The notes beneath the pieces were generated by a model that did no database searches, had not been told where the DNA came from, and worked only from the letters and a program-made list of their open reading frames with translations. Of a stretch of 64,000 nucleotides of DNA, positions 61,735 through 64,000 are shown one piece after another; position 1 is the stretch's first letter; each line of letters begins with the position of its first letter. A program made the translations under genes and the position numbers. The DNA lies in the NCBI RefSeq assembly GCF_022539665.2, contig NC_081338.1:7180446-7244445 (forward strand), written 5' to 3'. This DNA is from Daphnia carinata. Its lineage: Eukaryota > Arthropoda > Branchiopoda > Diplostraca > Daphniidae.

Positions 61735-64000
61735 ATGGATCGTCGGGGTTCCCATAAGGGCTATGTACGTGCAAAGAATAACCAAACAGGATTTGATGAA
61801 CGAGAAAGACCCATTGAATTGGAGCACGTGGCGTACAACAGGGATGGGCAGTATAATGCAGCTCTTGATTCTATGGAGGATGGGACAAATGAAGCTTTAG
61901 TAAATGGCAACAGTGATGAGCCATGTGTTCAAACAAGACTTCCCAAATTGACGGGAGCCAAGAAAGAGCTCTATGATCATGTAAAGAAGATTCATTATCT
62001 ATTCCACCTGTTTGTTTATTTTTCCTGCTGACATACTTTTTTATTATTAGAACTCAACCACATTCTTTGATGATGGTGTGAGAAAAATTGATTTTGTGCT
62101 AGTTTGGGATGAATTAATTCCATCAAATGTATCTGAGTTATCGGATTCTAAGCGAGAAGTTTTTGAAAGTAATCTGGAGAAGGAAGGTCTTCAAATGGAA
62201 TATGTGGATACACCAGGAGTCTCACTGCATTTCATTAAATTACATGCTCCAGATGAAGTATTGAGACGCTATGCTGAAATTTTGAAGCTGAGAATGCCCA
62301 TGAAAAAGGTATTATTGAAGTCCATGTAAAATTCGTTAGAAGTTTAAAAGTTATGGTCTTTTGTTTTTAATTAGATTGAGCAAGATGTTATTAACTGTGT
62401 TGGCTCAACCTCAATGGAATTCCTGCTAAAAGTATAAAATTTTAATATAATCTTTCTATAAGTAATAACTTGATTGTGGATTATTTAAAGATCCCTGGAA
62501 TGCTGCAGTTCCATAACGCAACAAACGAAATCGTGCACGAAGTGAAATCTCGATTCGATAGCATCTTAGATTATTTTCGACCAGACCCGCATCTGTTTCC
62601 TGTAAAAGCACAACGATTTTCGGCCGTTTATAGCCGTGATAAAGAATACCTGTAATAATGTTGCTAAAAAAAGTTTGTATTTTCCCGTGATAAAATTTTT
62701 CAATTTGTCGTCAACAGATTCAACGTAGACGATGAAGATTTTTTTACCTCGTCCATCCGTTCACGAATTGTAGATTTCATTCTCAAACGCAAGCGCTTCA
62801 AGGAAGACACGGATGATGAATTCGCGTTTGGCATCGAACGTTTGCTCACAGAAGGGGTCTATTCGGCTGCCTATCCACTGCATGATGTAAGCCAAAGTAA
62901 CAAACCATGTTAGAATATGTTCATCTGTTTTTCTATTGCGCAGGGTAGTGATCACGTAGATGGTAATTTGCGTAGTTTGCTAAGAACCGAATGGACGGCC
63001 TTAAACAAACTACATCGCTACCAACCATTAGACTATGTCAAGGATTATTTTGGCGTCAAGATTGCGCTTTATTTCGCATGGCTTGGTTTTTACACGCACA
63101 CTCTTCTCTTTGCTTCCGTTGTCGGTCTCTTGTGCTTCCTTTTCAGCTTCCTATCATTGTCCAGTAACATCCCCAGTAACGACATCTGCTCGGGGCGTTT
63201 CAATGTAGTCATGTGTCCAATTTGCGACTACTCGGGCGACAATTCCTGTGATTATTGGTATATCTTTGAAACGTGTTTACATTCAAGAGCAGCCTATCTG
63301 TTTGACAACGCTACAACCGTCTTCTTTGCAGTCTTCATGTCCTTTTGGGCGGTTTTGTTTTTGGAAATGTGGAAACGCTACTCGGCCGAAATTACTCATC
63401 GCTGGGACTTGACTGGTTTCGATCACCAGGAAGAACATCCACGTCCGCAATATCTTGCCCGTCTGGCTCACGTTAAATCAAAGCGAGTCAATGTCGTGAC
63501 GCAAACGCTGGAGCCGCGAGTGCCGTTCTGGCGAATCAAATTTCCAGCTGCTCTTTTGTCCATCTCGCTGATCCTACTTCTTGTTTCTATGGCCATGGCT
63601 ACTGTTATGGGAGTCATTCTTTATCGTATGTCGCTCCTGGCGTCACTTTCGATTCACAACGATCAGAACATTACCGCAAACGCCATGCTGATCACCACGG
63701 CCACAGCCGCCTTCATCAATCTGTGCTGCATTCTACTCTTCAATAGATTCTACGAAAGTATGGCACTCATTCGTTTTTCATATAGCATATGTGTTTATTC
63801 CAATTTTGCTTTCAATGTTGATAGAAATCGCGCTGTGGTTGACGGAGCAAGAACTACCACGAACACAGAGCGAATTCGAAGACAGCCTCACGCTGAAGAT
63901 GTATCTATTACAATTTGTGAACCACTACGCCTCTATCTTCTACATAGCCTTTTTCAAGGGAAAATTCGTGGGCTATCCCGGAGATTACAATCGATTCTTT
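61735..64000 (+). CDS. Anoctamin (TMEM16 family), N-terminal part, cut by the window end
   Basis: Membrane protein of the calcium-activated chloride channel / lipid scramblase family. Exons seen: 61735-61980, 62051-62308, 62491-62651, 62718-62886, 62944-63757, 63825 to beyond 64000; all phases agree. The cytosolic N-terminal domain contains [49 protein letters not shown] and [22 protein letters not shown]1 is in [20 protein letters not shown], followed by a Cys-rich loop (CPICDY) and TM2 ([20 protein letters not shown]), then [13 protein letters not shown]. Further segments are present up to [20 protein letters not shown] at the window end. All hallmark blocks before the pore region are intact; the calcium-binding residues lie beyond the window, so channel or scramblase cannot be decided. 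An optional 57-nt exon lies in the second intron. Confidence 0.95.
62375..62431 (+). other. Candidate in-frame cassette exon of the anoctamin gene
   Basis: In the intron between 62308 and 62491, a segment with acceptor AATTAG and donor AAA|GTATAA is exactly 57 nt and open in phase 0 ([19 protein letters not shown]). Including it would insert 19 residues between MPMKK and IPGM. Skipping it gives the usual anoctamin spacing. Confidence 0.4.

Overview
The window looks like nuclear DNA of an arthropod, most likely a cladoceran crustacean such as Daphnia; the species is an inference. The evidence is compact multi-exon genes with many introns of about 55-100 nt, arthropod-type gene families (a SmydA-like SET/MYND protein, a cytosolic sulfotransferase with the RKGxxGDWKN motif, an orphan peptide-type GPCR), AT-rich intergenic DNA and abundant small inverted-repeat elements. 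Gene models were assembled by hand from GT-AG (once GC-AG) splice sites. For every gene given an exon list I checked that the reading frame stays open and in phase.

Layout. 0.2-2.6 kb (-): a complete 511-residue SET/MYND protein. 3.9-4.2 kb (-): an SRP (7SL) RNA gene, read as an ORF only on its opposite strand. 4.4-7.2 kb: a TATA box and splice-like signals but no protein. 7.2-10.8 kb: several inverted-repeat elements, tRNA-like heads and a minisatellite. 11.5-16.55 kb: a nearly perfect palindrome with arms of about 2.15 kb and a loop of about 0.7 kb holding three tRNA-like sequences; each arm carries the same gene fragment with introns and the same hairpin-rich repeat, of which a third copy lies at 9.33-9.68 kb. 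16.6-25 kb: mostly unassigned, with a rearranged copy (21.8-22.3 kb) of the SMYD 5' region. 25.0-26.9 kb (-): an eight-exon sulfotransferase. 30.4-44.6 kb (-): a six-exon class A GPCR of 498 residues spread over 14 kb. 44.8-50.7 kb: nothing recognisable. 50.7-56.35 kb (+): a 23-exon Vps15/PIK3R4 gene (1359 residues). 56.6-58.4 kb (-): a divergent seven-helix receptor, tail-to-tail with Vps15. 60.0-61.1 kb (-): an OFD1-like LisH protein, head-to-head with an anoctamin (TMEM16) that begins at 61.7 kb and runs off the window.

The genes do not form one pathway. They are housekeeping functions (protein targeting, PI3-kinase/autophagy scaffold, centrosome/cilium, ion or lipid transport) and sensory or signalling functions (two 7TM receptors, a sulfotransferase). 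The region most likely to hold something undescribed is 7-17 kb, with its palindrome, the conserved hairpin repeat and the tRNA-like units.
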